A DNA stretch of 64,000 bases from UBA4722 sp041690995 (GTDB taxonomy: Bacteria > Pseudomonadota > Gammaproteobacteria > DSM-16500): contig JBEPVM010000004.1 in NCBI GenBank assembly GCA_041690995.1, forward strand, positions 5,388 through 69,387. Direction: 5' to 3'. Made by a program: the position numbers and the translations under genes. A model generated the notes under the pieces. It worked only from the letters and a program-made list of their open reading frames with translations. It was not told where the DNA came from and did no database searches. Below, in pieces: positions 1 through 8,453 of the stretch (position 1 is its first letter; each line of letters starts with the position of its first letter).

Positions 1-2
1 CT

Positions 3-230
3 GGACTGCGTTTAGTGTTGCATTGCGGTGGAGGTAGCTTAAAAAATCAATTTAAAAAAGCAGATAAAAGTGGGGCTCAAATTGCTTTAATTTTGGGCGA
101 GCAAGAGCTAGCAAATAAATCTATTGCAATGAAGATGCTAAGAGAGTCAACGCCACAAGTCCTGGTTTTGCAAGATGAGCTTGCCGAGCGCTTGCAGAAA
201 TGCCAAAATCTATCGCCCTCGGTAACTTAA
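3..230 (+). CDS. hisS: Histidine--tRNA ligase, C-terminal end (partial)
   Basis: This is the last 75 or so codons of histidyl-tRNA synthetase; the start lies before the window. The frame opens at base 3 and reads GLRLVLHCGGGSLKNQFKKA, followed by KSGA and ALILGEQEL. These are the signature segments of the HisRS C-terminal anticodon-binding domain (alpha/beta fold), which reads the histidine anticodon so the upstream catalytic core can charge tRNA-His. The gene stops 21 bases before yfgM, the usual hisS-yfgM-bamB-der order of gammaproteobacteria, so these genes are probably co-transcribed. Only the C-terminus is visible, but the identification is firm from the motif and the context. Confidence 0.93.
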   Translation, partial: GLRLVLHCGGGSLKNQFKKADKSGAQIALILGEQELANKSIAMKMLRESTPQVLVLQDELAERLQKCQNLSPSVT

Positions 231-251
231 AAATTGTATTAGGAGCCTTCA

Positions 252-899
252 TTGACAGACTATTTAACTGAACAAGAGCAAATCCAACAGTTAAAAAATT
301 GGATAAAACAGTATGGCGGCACTGTTTTATTAGGCATTATTCTTGCTCTGTGCATGACGACAGGTTGGCGTTCTTGGAAAAATCACCAAAATAAAATGTT
401 AGTACATGCCTCTCATATATACGATAGAATGCTCGTGCTGCGTGCACAAAGTAATTCTGATGGCGCTACAGTCCAGGCTAAAAGACTACTGACACATTAT
501 CGGAGAACACCTTACGCAGATATGGCGGCTTTGTTATTGGCACGCAATGCAGTATTGAAAAAAGAATATCCTGAGGCCATTGCTCAATTAACAGGGGTCA
601 TTGATCACAGCCGTCATTCTATGTTGCGTGATATGGCTCGCATTCGTATGGCGCGTATTTTAATTACAGAACAAAAACCGGATGTAGCACTAAATTTATT
701 AAAAAAAATTGATAATAAGAGCTATAAGGGTTTAGCAGACGAGGTTCGTGGTGATGCTTATCTTGTTAAACAAGATCCTGAAGCTGCGCGTCATGCCTAT
801 CAAACTGCATTACAAGAATTACCGAATGCTGAAATCATGCGGCCTATTTTAGAAATGAAATATACCAATCTAACCACAGAAAACAACTTAGTTTCGTAG
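252..899 (+). CDS. yfgM: YfgM family TPR-like protein, ancillary SecYEG translocon subunit
   Basis: A 215-residue inner-membrane protein. A short cytosolic N-terminus (TDYLTEQEQIQQLKNWIKQ) is followed by one membrane helix at about residues 21-40 and a periplasmic alpha-helical, TPR-like region. In E. coli YfgM associates with SecYEG and the chaperone PpiD and helps outer-membrane proteins across the periplasm. The start is TTG, preceded by AGGAG at 241-245; no ATG near this point would preserve the family's N-terminus. It is 10 bases upstream of bamB and just after hisS, the conserved operon order. Length and domain layout are normal for the family. Confidence 0.9.
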   Translation: MTDYLTEQEQIQQLKNWIKQYGGTVLLGIILALCMTTGWRSWKNHQNKMLVHASHIYDRMLVLRAQSNSDGATVQAKRLLTHYRRTPYADMAALLLARNAVLKKEYPEAIAQLTGVIDHSRHSMLRDMARIRMARILITEQKPDVALNLLKKIDNKSYKGLADEVRGDAYLVKQDPEAARHAYQTALQELPNAEIMRPILEMKYTNLTTENNLVS

Positions 900-909
900 A
901 GAATTATTT

Positions 910-2082
910 ATGAAAAAATTAATCATGATTGCTGCGAGTAGTTTGCTTTGCGCTTGCGGTGGCTTTTTTGATAAAGACAATACACCGTCCCCTGCGGAAC
1001 TCGTTAAATTTACGCCTACAGCAAAAGTCCATACGCTCTGGAATGTCAGCACAGGGTGGGGCGCTGGGAATGGTTACTTTACGTATGTGCCTGCTGTGAC
1101 AACAAGCACTGTGTATACGGCTAGTAAAAATGGTTATGTTATTGCGACAGATAAATTAACAGGAAAAATGCGATGGCGCGCTGATATACATGCAGAAATT
1201 AGCGCAGGCCCTGCCGCCACAGATGAATTAGTTATCGTATGTTCACGGGCAGGTGGCATCGTTGCCTTGCATACAACCAACGGTAAAATAGCCTGGAAAA
1301 CACGGACTTCGAGTGAAATCCTTGCGACTCCTGCTATGAGTGCCATTGGTCCCATTGGTCCCATTGGTCCCATTGGTCATGGGATCATCGTTGTTAAAGC
1401 AGTTGATGGCAACCTGGCGGCATTTTCTGCTGACAATGGTCGCGTCCTCTGGCATTACCAACAAACAGAACCTACATTAATTTTACGCGGCGCGAGCGCA
1501 CCGCAAATTAACAATAACACGGTGATTGCTGGATTTGCGAATGGCAATTTAGCTAAATTGACGTTACAGAATGGTAACTTACTCTGGCAACAACCGATTG
1601 CGACACCAGAAGGTAGCTTTGCTATTCAACGAATGATTGATATTGATGCCAATCCTATCATTGGGGGTAATCGAATTTACACGGTGACTTACCAAGGACG
1701 CATTGCGGCAATCGATATTTCATCAGGACAAATTATTTGGACGCATCCTTTATCTTCTTATACAGGGATGGCAGTCGATGATAGATATGTATATGTCACT
1801 GATGCAAAAAGCGATATTTGGGCGTTTGATAAAGATAGCGGTAAAGTCAATTGGCATCAGACGCAGCTTGGAGCGCGTTATTTATCAGGTCCTGCGCTCG
1901 TTGGGAATACGATTGTTGTTGGCGATGCTGAAGGTTATTTACATTGGCTAAACAAAAACGATGGACAGTTTATTGCACGCAATAGAGTCGCTCTTTCGGG
2001 CATTTTTGCAGCTCCTGTTACTGACAATACTGTTATTTACGTTGTAACAAAAGACGGTCAGTTAGCAGCGTATTCTTTGTGA
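910..2082 (+). CDS. bamB: Outer membrane protein assembly factor BamB
   Basis: A 390-residue lipoprotein of the BAM complex, which inserts beta-barrel proteins into the outer membrane. The signal peptide ends in the lipobox LLCAC, with the lipidated Cys at residue 16. The rest shows repeated PQQ-like beta-propeller blades (for example GKIAWKTRTS, GRVLWHYQQ, GQIIWTHPL, GKVNWHQTQ). An odd feature at about residues 145-156 is a triplet IGP run encoded by four perfect copies of a 9-bp unit, which makes a small collagen-like loop between blades. Its stop overlaps the GTG start of der by 3 bases, indicating translational coupling in the hisS-der operon. Confidence 0.95.
   Translation: MKKLIMIAASSLLCACGGFFDKDNTPSPAELVKFTPTAKVHTLWNVSTGWGAGNGYFTYVPAVTTSTVYTASKNGYVIATDKLTGKMRWRADIHAEISAGPAATDELVIVCSRAGGIVALHTTNGKIAWKTRTSSEILATPAMSAIGPIGPIGPIGHGIIVVKAVDGNLAAFSADNGRVLWHYQQTEPTLILRGASAPQINNNTVIAGFANGNLAKLTLQNGNLLWQQPIATPEGSFAIQRMIDIDANPIIGGNRIYTVTYQGRIAAIDISSGQIIWTHPLSSYTGMAVDDRYVYVTDAKSDIWAFDKDSGKVNWHQTQLGARYLSGPALVGNTIVVGDAEGYLHWLNKNDGQFIARNRVALSGIFAAPVTDNTVIYVVTKDGQLAAYSL
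1343..1378 (+). repeat. Four-copy 9-bp tandem repeat inside bamB
   Basis: The unit ccattggtc occurs four times in perfect tandem. Its length is a multiple of three, so copy-number change would lengthen or shorten an Ile-Gly-Pro loop in BamB without shifting the frame. It is a candidate for slipped-strand length variation. Confidence 0.9.
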
Positions 2083-3470
2083 ATGGTATGCTGCCTGTCG
2101 TTGCCATTGTTGGCCGTCCTAATGTAGGAAAATCGACTTTATTTAATTGCTTAACAGCTTCGCGTGCGGCATTAGTCTCTGATTTACCTGGCATGACACG
2201 TGACCGTCAATACGGCGAAGCAGACATTGCAAATCGCCGCTTTATTGTGATTGATACCGGCGGCTTGACACAGACTAAAGATAATTTAGATCATTTGACA
2301 ATGGCGCAATCACTTCTTGCGATGCAAGAAGCAGATAAGATTTTATTTGTCTTAGATGCTCGCAGTGGGATTACTGCTGCGGATCAGCATATTGCGGAAC
2401 AATTACGTGCGCTTAATAAACAGATTTATTTAGTTGCCAATAAAACAGAAGGCTTGGATTTAACGTTTGCGATTGCTGATTTATATCAACTCGGTTTTGG
2501 CGAGCCGCACCCTATTGCTGCCGCACATAATAGTGGGATTGCTGAACTTGTTAGTACTCTTTTTAAAAATGATCACATTGTCATTATATCCAACGAAAAA
2601 GATCCAGGGATTAAATTAGCTTTTGTGGGTAGACCTAATGTAGGTAAATCTACTTTAACGAATCGTATGCTTGGCGAAGAGCGTGTGATTGTTTCCGATC
2701 AACCAGGTACCACTCGTGATAGTATTTTTATACCCCTTGAGCGTTTCAATACTCGCTATACTTTAATTGATACGGCAGGATTACGTCGTCGCGGTAAAGT
2801 ATTTGAAACAACGGAAAAGTTTTCTGTTGTTAAAACATTACAAGCAATCCATGCTGCGCATGTCGTTCTGTTTATGATGGATGCGCACGAAAGTGCGACT
2901 GACCAGGATTTACGTTTATTAGGTTTTATTTTAGAAAGCGGTAAAGCACTTGTTATTGCAATCAATAAATGGGATGACCTTACCACGTATGAACGTGATT
3001 TAGCTCGTACAGCAATTGATAGGCGCTTAAATTTCGTTTCATTTGTGCGTATTCACACTATTTCTGCTTTGCATGGTACAGGTGTCGGTCATTTATTTGC
3101 ATCCATCAATGAGGCTTATGAATCTGCTACTAAAAAATTATCAACCCCTAAACTTACTACTATTTTACGTGAAATTGTAAAAACGCATGCGCCACCCTTA
3201 GTGCAGGGGAGGCGGATTAAATTAAGTTATGCACATACTGGCGGCCATAATCCGCCCCTCATTATTATTCATGGTAATCAAGTGAAATCGCTACCCGCGT
3301 CTTATATACGGTATCTAGCAAATACGTTTCAAGCACGTTTAAAATTAATGGGTACGCCTGTGCAGATTCAATTAAAAAATAGTGAGAATCCTTATCGGGA
3401 TAAAAAAAATGTTTTAACAGAAAAACAACAACGTAAAAAAACGCGCTTAATCCATCATAGCAGAAAATAA
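2079..3470 (+). CDS. der: Ribosome-assembly GTPase Der (EngA)
   Basis: A 463-residue protein with two tandem GTPase domains, each with the P-loop GRPNVGKS (around residues 11-18 and 186-193), followed by DLPGMTRDR and DQPGTTRDS switch motifs, DTGG/DTAG G3 motifs and NKTE/NKWD G4 motifs. The C-terminal KH-like domain ends in a Lys/Arg-rich tail. Der acts in the cytoplasm in maturation of the 50S subunit. The GTG start at 2079 overlaps the bamB stop; an in-frame ATG at 2088 (MLPVVAIVGRP) is an equally plausible start. The gene is followed directly by a strong hairpin, which ends this operon. Confidence 0.96.
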   Translation: MNGMLPVVAIVGRPNVGKSTLFNCLTASRAALVSDLPGMTRDRQYGEADIANRRFIVIDTGGLTQTKDNLDHLTMAQSLLAMQEADKILFVLDARSGITAADQHIAEQLRALNKQIYLVANKTEGLDLTFAIADLYQLGFGEPHPIAAAHNSGIAELVSTLFKNDHIVIISNEKDPGIKLAFVGRPNVGKSTLTNRMLGEERVIVSDQPGTTRDSIFIPLERFNTRYTLIDTAGLRRRGKVFETTEKFSVVKTLQAIHAAHVVLFMMDAHESATDQDLRLLGFILESGKALVIAINKWDDLTTYERDLARTAIDRRLNFVSFVRIHTISALHGTGVGHLFASINEAYESATKKLSTPKLTTILREIVKTHAPPLVQGRRIKLSYAHTGGHNPPLIIIHGNQVKSLPASYIRYLANTFQARLKLMGTPVQIQLKNSENPYRDKKNVLTEKQQRKKTRLIHHSRK

Positions 3471-3472
3471 AA

Positions 3473-3504
3473 AATCCTGACTATTCGTCAAAATAGTCAG
3501 GATT
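3473..3504. terminator. Bidirectional hairpin terminator between der and a convergent gene
   Basis: A perfect 13-bp inverted repeat (aatcctgactatt, 3473-3485, pairing with 3492-3504) with a 6-base loop lies 2 bases after the der stop and 22 bases after the stop of the convergent small gene. A-rich and T-rich flanks make it suitable for termination in both directions. Confidence 0.8.
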
Positions 3505-3526
3505 ATAATGAAGAAGATACTATTAA

Positions 3527-3724
3527 TTATCTTCGGTCATTGTTTCGGTCTTTGTTGATAGAGTCTTTGCCCCAAGGAGATTGGGTAGGCCGGTTGGGTT
3601 GTTGCTGGTTAGGTCGTTGCTGGCCTTGGTTGCCACCAGTGCCTGTTCCTGGATTAGAAAATCCACCTTGGGTAGGTGCATTGGGTTTACGGGTTGTGTT
3701 ATCTGTTTTGTTTAAGTTAGCCAT
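3527..3724 (-). CDS. Small Gly/Asn/Gln/Pro-rich hypothetical protein
   Basis: A 65-residue, low-complexity, hydrophilic and basic protein rich in G, N, Q, P, R and T (for example GGNQGQQRPNQQQPNRPTQS), ending in DRNNDRR. It has no signal peptide or membrane segment and is probably disordered. I chose the minus strand over an open frame on the plus strand because the minus-strand ATG is preceded by a strong ribosome-binding site (gcaggaggcttcaaatg), and because the gene ends against the shared terminator. I do not recognise a family. Confidence 0.65.
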   Translation of the reverse strand: MANLNKTDNTTRKPNAPTQGGFSNPGTGTGGNQGQQRPNQQQPNRPTQSPWGKDSINKDRNNDRR

Positions 3725-3816
3725 TTGAAGCCTCCTGCAAAAAAGTTGAAGAACACAAGAATTATTATACTCCTATTTTTAGAATGTAGAGCGCCCAAAA
3801 TAGAAAATTTTATATA

Positions 3817-4215
3817 CTAAATTTTTATTTTTGTTGGAATATAAATCATCTGAGTAATGTTGCCATCGGGGTCCGCGCAATAGAAGCTCCGCGTTCCATC
3901 GCGATGATCTTTAGGCGGTGCTTTAATGAGGACATTATGTTGGGTAAAGAAGTGAAACCAGGCATCGACATCTTCTGGTTTTTGTAGAAAAAAGCCAATA
4001 TGGTCTAAGCGTTGATGTTTTGCGGGAACAAAATCAGCAGGGGCGCGGTGCAGTGCTAAATTATCATTGCCAGAGGTAAGGTAGAGGTTGTCAGCATCAG
4101 GACGCCAATCAATAGCCATGCCGAGTAATTGAGTGTAGAAGTACTCACATTCCGGAAAATTTTTAATCAGTAACGCAACGTGACGTAAGCCAGTAATCGG
4201 AGAAGGTTTTTTCAT
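3817..4215 (-). CDS. VOC (glyoxalase/bleomycin resistance/dioxygenase) family protein
   Basis: A 132-residue single VOC-fold protein with two beta-alpha-beta-beta-beta modules. Visible features are GLRHVALLIKN (first-module metal-ligand His), LDHIGFFLQKPEDVDAWF (start of the second module) and FYCADPDGNITQMIYIP (the Asp-Pro-Asp-Gly-Asn strand with its terminal acidic or polar ligand). Such proteins bind a divalent metal and act as lyases, dioxygenases or antibiotic-binding proteins; the substrate cannot be told from sequence. It is oriented with rpe, 37 bases downstream of it, so they may share a transcript. An AAAGAG ribosome-binding site precedes the ATG. Confidence 0.85.
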   Translation of the reverse strand: MKKPSPITGLRHVALLIKNFPECEYFYTQLLGMAIDWRPDADNLYLTSGNDNLALHRAPADFVPAKHQRLDHIGFFLQKPEDVDAWFHFFTQHNVLIKAPPKDHRDGTRSFYCADPDGNITQMIYIPTKIKI

Positions 4216-4252
4216 GAGTTTTTCTCTTTAGGTAGTCTCTTTAATTATTCCG

Positions 4253-4924
4253 TTATTTTATTTCTTGTAAAGCATAACGCATTGCGCCAATCACTTTTGC
4301 GTAATCAGGCTGGGTAAAAATAGCAGAGCCTGCGATAAACATATCTGCACCTGCTTTGGCAACAGCATGAATAGTGTCAGGGCTAATGCCGCCATCAATT
4401 GCTAAACAAATAGGTTTGCCACTGGCTTGGATAAGTGCGCGCGCTTTTTTTAATTTTTCGAGTGTGCTGGGAATAAATGGCTGGCCGCCAAAACCAGGAT
4501 TTACAGACATGATGAGGATAATATCGAGTTTATCCATGATGTATTCGAGACAATCGAGCGTTGTCGCGGGGTTAATCGCAAGACCTGCCTTGCAGCCTTG
4601 CTGACGAACTAATGCGAGACTGCGGTCTATATGATCTGTGCTTTCTGGATGAAAAGTGATGTGACTTGCGCCTGATTTAGCAAAATCAAGAATCAATGAA
4701 TCAACGGGGCGTGTCATGAGATGGACATCAATGGGTGCTGTAATACCATGTTTGCGTAATGACGCACAAACGAGCGGTCCTACAGTCAGATTAGGCACAT
4801 AATGGTTGTCCATGACATCCAAATGCAGCATATCTGCTCCTGCTTTTAAGACATTATCTGCTTCTTCGCCGAGGCGAGCAAAATTGGCAGAAAGCAAAGA
4901 AGGCGCGATTAAATAATCTGACAT
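4253..4924 (-). CDS. rpe: Ribulose-phosphate 3-epimerase
   Basis: A 223-residue TIM barrel that interconverts D-ribulose 5-phosphate and D-xylulose 5-phosphate in the pentose phosphate pathway. Family motifs are present in order: IAPSLLSANFARLGEE, DMLHLDVMDNHYVPNLTVGP, DVHLMTRPVD, HITFHPEST, MSVNPGFGGQPFIP and LAIDGGISPDT. Metal-binding residues in HLDVMD, HLM and IDGG are intact. Length is typical. AAGGAAACTA precedes the ATG. It is divergent from waaA across a 68-base gap that probably holds both promoters. Confidence 0.97.
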   Translation of the reverse strand: MSDYLIAPSLLSANFARLGEEADNVLKAGADMLHLDVMDNHYVPNLTVGPLVCASLRKHGITAPIDVHLMTRPVDSLILDFAKSGASHITFHPESTDHIDRSLALVRQQGCKAGLAINPATTLDCLEYIMDKLDIILIMSVNPGFGGQPFIPSTLEKLKKARALIQASGKPICLAIDGGISPDTIHAVAKAGADMFIAGSAIFTQPDYAKVIGAMRYALQEIK

Positions 4925-4992
4925 TAGTTTCCTTAAATTTGGGCTTATGGTAGTATCTTTTCTCGCGATTTCATAAAAGAACTCTCTATATT

Positions 4993-6258
4993 ATGCGTTT
5001 TCTATATACTATATTATTTTATTTGGCACTGCCATTTTTGTTTTTACGTCTCTTATGGCGTTCAAGGCGTACTCCTGATTATAGGCAGCGATGGGGCGAG
5101 CGGCTTGGCTTTTGTCCTTTTAGGTTAGATGAATGTATTTGGGTGCATGCCGTATCGGTAGGGGAAACGATAGCTGCAGTACCCTTGATTAAAGCGCTGC
5201 TGAAAGCATTTCCAGAACTGCCTATCGTCGTGACGAATATGACGCCAACGGGCGCAGCAAGAGTCAAGGCAGGGTTGAACGACAGTGTGCTTCAAGCGTA
5301 TATTCCTTATGATGTTCCCGATGCGGTAAACGGATTTTTGCAACGCGTTCGCCCACGGGTCGCCGTGATGATGGAAGGAGAATTGTGGCCAAATTTATTT
5401 GCAAGTTGTCGAAAATATCAAATACCGATTGTGATTGCGAATGCTTGCTTATCTGAAAAATCAGCACGGGGTTATGCGCTTCTTGGGAGTGTAAAGCGTG
5501 AAATGTTTAAAGCGATTCATCGTATCGCTGCGGCGGCCTTGATTGATGAAGTGCGTTTTCTGTCTTTAGGAGTGCCGCCCGAAAAAATAATTATCACAAG
5601 TAATTTGAAATTTGATTTGGAATTGCCCGAAAATCTCTCTGAAAAAAGTGAACTATTGCGTCAGCAATTAAAAGTAAACCAAGAACGTTTTATTTGGATT
5701 GCAGCCAGCACGCACGAAGGTGAAGAAGAAATTATTTTAGCGGCGCATCAGTTAATTTTAGAAAAAAATCCATCTGCATTATTAATTTTAGTGCCGCGTC
5801 ATCCTAATCGTTTTGATGCGATTGCAGGAATGATAGAACAACAAAAATTTAACAGTGTACGGCGTAGTCAGAGTGGTGTTTGTACCCCACAAATAACAGT
5901 CTATCTTGGGGATACGATGGGCGAGTTATTGCTGCTTTATTCAGTCGCAGATGTTGCATTTGTGGGTGGAAGCTTCGTACCTATCGGTGGACATAATATG
6001 CTAGAGCCAGCCGTTTTACATAAACCTGTTGTCACAGGGCCTTTATTATTTGATTTTTTAGAGATTAGCCAATTATTGCTAGACGCAAAAGGCATGGTGA
6101 TTGCACAAAACGCGGAAGAACTCGCAATCATTATAGAACGATTTTTTGCAGAGACTGATTATCGTGTGACAACAGGTGAAAATGCTTACAAAGTTGTTGA
6201 AGCAAATCGCGGAGCTTTGCAGAAGCAGTTGGAGTTAATCCGACAAAGTATTAGCTGA
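4993..6258 (+). CDS. waaA: 3-deoxy-D-manno-octulosonic acid (Kdo) transferase
   Basis: A 421-residue GT30 glycosyltransferase that adds Kdo residues from CMP-Kdo to lipid IVA at the inner membrane, the first step of LPS core assembly. An N-terminal membrane anchor (about residues 5-22) is followed by TPDYRQRWGERLGF, HAVSVGET (containing the catalytic acidic residue), MEGELWPNLF, LVPRHPNRF and FVGGSFVPIGGHNMLEPA. All expected motifs are in place and length is normal. It implies the organism makes LPS with a Kdo inner core. It ends 1 base before the convergent putP stop. Confidence 0.95.
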   Translation: MRFLYTILFYLALPFLFLRLLWRSRRTPDYRQRWGERLGFCPFRLDECIWVHAVSVGETIAAVPLIKALLKAFPELPIVVTNMTPTGAARVKAGLNDSVLQAYIPYDVPDAVNGFLQRVRPRVAVMMEGELWPNLFASCRKYQIPIVIANACLSEKSARGYALLGSVKREMFKAIHRIAAAALIDEVRFLSLGVPPEKIIITSNLKFDLELPENLSEKSELLRQQLKVNQERFIWIAASTHEGEEEIILAAHQLILEKNPSALLILVPRHPNRFDAIAGMIEQQKFNSVRRSQSGVCTPQITVYLGDTMGELLLLYSVADVAFVGGSFVPIGGHNMLEPAVLHKPVVTGPLLFDFLEISQLLLDAKGMVIAQNAEELAIIIERFFAETDYRVTTGENAYKVVEANRGALQKQLELIRQSIS

Positions 6259-6259
6259 T

Positions 6260-7750
6260 TCAACTTGCACAAGCATCTAACTCATCTTCCACCATCGAAA
6301 ATAATTTTTTGATAGAAAGCGCAGGCGCACTGCTGAGTTTACTCACGATAATAATCGCTGAAAATGCGAAAACAAATCCAGGAACTATTTCATAAAGCTG
6401 AAACCAAGCGAATTGTTTCCAGAGTAACACAGTGACAGTGCCTGTGATAATGCCTGCCAATGCACCGTTACGTGTCATGCGTGGCCAAATGAGTGAGAGT
6501 AATATAACAGGTCCAAATGCCGCACCAAAGCCAGCCCACGCGTAACTGACCATCTTTAAAATCTGGTTCTCAGGATTTGAGGCAATCCCAATGGCAATCA
6601 AGGCAACGAGTAAAACAGCGAAACGGCCACACCAGATTAATTCACGTTCTGAGGCTTGTTTGTGTATAAATATTTTATAAATATCTTCAGTTAACGCGCT
6701 AGAGCATACTAATAACTGGCATGACAGTGAACTCATAATGACTGCAAGAATAGCAGCCAGTAAAAACCCTGCGATCCAAGGGTTAAATAAGTGTTTCGCA
6801 ATTTCCATGAAAACACTTTCAGGATTCGCATTCACAATCATGGCTTGGTCAGCGTGTATTGCAAAATAAGTTGAACCAAAAAAACCAATGGCGATAGCGC
6901 CAGTTAAACAAAGTATCATCCAAGTCATGCTAATACGACGCGCGCTTGGAATAGCCTGCGGGGATTTCGCAGCCATAAAACGTACAAGAATATGAGGTTG
7001 GCCAAAATAGCCAAGTCCCCACGCTAATAATGAAATCACGCCAATCGTATTGAGATGATTAAATAAATGAATATGTGAAGGTTGGGAAAATTTAAGTGCT
7101 TCAATACTAAAGGAAATTCCGTGGTTGGCATGGATGATGGCTAAAGGTGTAATAATTAAAGCTGCAATAATGAGTGAAGCCTGCACGGTGTCTACCCAGC
7201 TAATCGCTAAAAAACCACCCATAAAAACATAGATCATAGTCACACCCGCACCGATCCATAAGGCAGTCGTATAAGAAAGTCCAAACATACTTTCAAATAA
7301 ACGCGCGCCTGCAACGACACCAGAGGAGCAATATAATGTAAAGAAAATTAAAATAGATAATGTTGCGATAATACGTAATAGATGGCTTTTATCTTCAAAT
7401 CGATTTGCCAGAAAATCCGGCAATGTCTGGGCATTCCCGCTTTTTTCAGTATAGAGTCTTAAACGAGCCGCAACAAAATACCAATTTAGCCAGGCACCTA
7501 TAATGAGTCCAACGGCAATCCATACACCTGATATACCTCCTATATAAATAGCACCCGGCAATCCCATCAGTAGCCACCCACTCATATCAGAAGCGCCTGC
7601 GGAAAGGGCAGTGACGAAACTGTTAAGTCGTCGTCCTCCTAAAATATAGTCAGAAAAATTATGTGTTGCACGATAGCCGCTCCACCCTAATAATAACACT
7701 GCAGTTAAGTAGAGCCCAAAAGTGATAATCATTGAAGGTGTAGCTGTCAT
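6260..7750 (-). CDS. putP: Sodium/proline symporter (SSS family)
   Basis: A 496-residue integral membrane protein of the solute:sodium symporter family with about 13 hydrophobic helices. Hallmarks are GGRRLNSFVTALSAGASDMSGWLLMGLPG near the N-terminus (Na+/proline site region of PutP), GGFLAISWVDTVQA, GYFGQPHILVRFMAA and MSSLSCQLLVCSSALTEDIYK. It probably imports proline with Na+, a likely amino-acid source for a nutritionally dependent bacterium. The substrate call rests on overall PutP resemblance; other SSS substrates cannot be fully excluded. An AGAGAG ribosome-binding site precedes the ATG, and no putA lies beside it. Confidence 0.9.
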   Translation of the reverse strand: MTATPSMIITFGLYLTAVLLLGWSGYRATHNFSDYILGGRRLNSFVTALSAGASDMSGWLLMGLPGAIYIGGISGVWIAVGLIIGAWLNWYFVAARLRLYTEKSGNAQTLPDFLANRFEDKSHLLRIIATLSILIFFTLYCSSGVVAGARLFESMFGLSYTTALWIGAGVTMIYVFMGGFLAISWVDTVQASLIIAALIITPLAIIHANHGISFSIEALKFSQPSHIHLFNHLNTIGVISLLAWGLGYFGQPHILVRFMAAKSPQAIPSARRISMTWMILCLTGAIAIGFFGSTYFAIHADQAMIVNANPESVFMEIAKHLFNPWIAGFLLAAILAVIMSSLSCQLLVCSSALTEDIYKIFIHKQASERELIWCGRFAVLLVALIAIGIASNPENQILKMVSYAWAGFGAAFGPVILLSLIWPRMTRNGALAGIITGTVTVLLWKQFAWFQLYEIVPGFVFAFSAIIIVSKLSSAPALSIKKLFSMVEDELDACAS

Positions 7751-7835
7751 AAGTTTATCTCTCTAAAATTCAGTGGGCATAGAATACAGGACTAAACTTA
7801 AAGAAACATTAAAAATATAAAATAAAGGATACTGT

Positions 7836-8399
7836 ATGTTAGCTATAATAGCTGGAATTGATGAAGCAGGCCGAGGGCCATTAGCAGGGCCGGTTTATGC
7901 GGCGGCTGTTATCTTAAATCCTGAAAAACCTATTGTTGGACTGAGGGATTCAAAATTATTAAGTGCTAAACAGCGCGAGTCATTATTTATTTTGATTCAA
8001 GAGAATGCAATGGCGTGGGCGATTGGGTATGCAGAAGTGGAAGAAATTGATCGGATAAATATTTTGCAAGCCACATTGTGCGCGATGCAGCGTGCAGTAG
8101 CCGCACTGACAGTTATGCCACAGCTTGCGCTGATTGATGGCAATGTGAGCCCAAAATTATCGTGCGAAACAAAAACGATTATTGGGGGTGATTTAATTGA
8201 ACCTGCGATCAGCGCAGCATCCATTGTTGCTAAGGTGATGCGGGATCGTGAAATGCAACGACTGGATGAGCAATTTCCTCAGTATGGTTTTGCTCAGCAT
8301 AAAGGGTATGGCACAAAAGCGCATTTAGCCGCATTAAACAAACATGGTCCTAGCTGTGTTCATCGACGCTCATTTGCGCCCGTGGCGAAATTTTACTAG
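7836..8399 (+). CDS. rnhB: Ribonuclease HII
   Basis: A 187-residue type 2 RNase H, which nicks RNA-DNA hybrids and single ribonucleotides embedded in DNA. Catalytic motifs are intact: GIDEAGRGPLAGPVYAAA (Asp-Glu pair near residues 8-9), LRDSKLLSAKQRE, ALIDGN (third Asp), ASIVAKVMRDREM (fourth Asp) and FAQHKGYGTKAHLAAL. Length is slightly short of the 195-215 residues usual in the family. AAGG lies 8 bases before the ATG. The gene ends 3 bases before what appears to be the remnant of a higB toxin. Confidence 0.96.
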   Translation: MLAIIAGIDEAGRGPLAGPVYAAAVILNPEKPIVGLRDSKLLSAKQRESLFILIQENAMAWAIGYAEVEEIDRINILQATLCAMQRAVAALTVMPQLALIDGNVSPKLSCETKTIIGGDLIEPAISAASIVAKVMRDREMQRLDEQFPQYGFAQHKGYGTKAHLAALNKHGPSCVHRRSFAPVAKFY

Positions 8400-8401
8400 A
8401 T

Positions 8402-8440
8402 ATGTTTATGATAATGGTTGATTATTTAGACTATCATTAA
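8402..8440 (+). pseudogene. Probable 3' remnant of a higB toxin gene
   Basis: Just ahead of higA, a short open stretch in one frame ends in MVDYLDYH followed by TAA. HigB/RelE-type toxins commonly end in a motif like VDYVDYH or EIVDYH and are followed after 10-20 bases by the higA start, exactly the spacing here. Upstream of this stretch the sequence belongs to rnhB and its trailer, so the toxin body is gone. The match is only about eight residues and could be chance. Confidence 0.45.
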
Positions 8441-8453
8441 TAGAGGTATAATT

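Noticed and set aside
1134..1464. Two open frames antisense to bamB
   Set aside because: They exist only because the IGP-coding repeat lacks stops on the other strand; bamB is certain and fills the region.
3540..3728. Plus-strand open frame over the small Gly/Gln-rich gene
   Set aside because: It has no ribosome-binding site, whereas the minus-strand frame has a strong one and ends at the shared hairpin.
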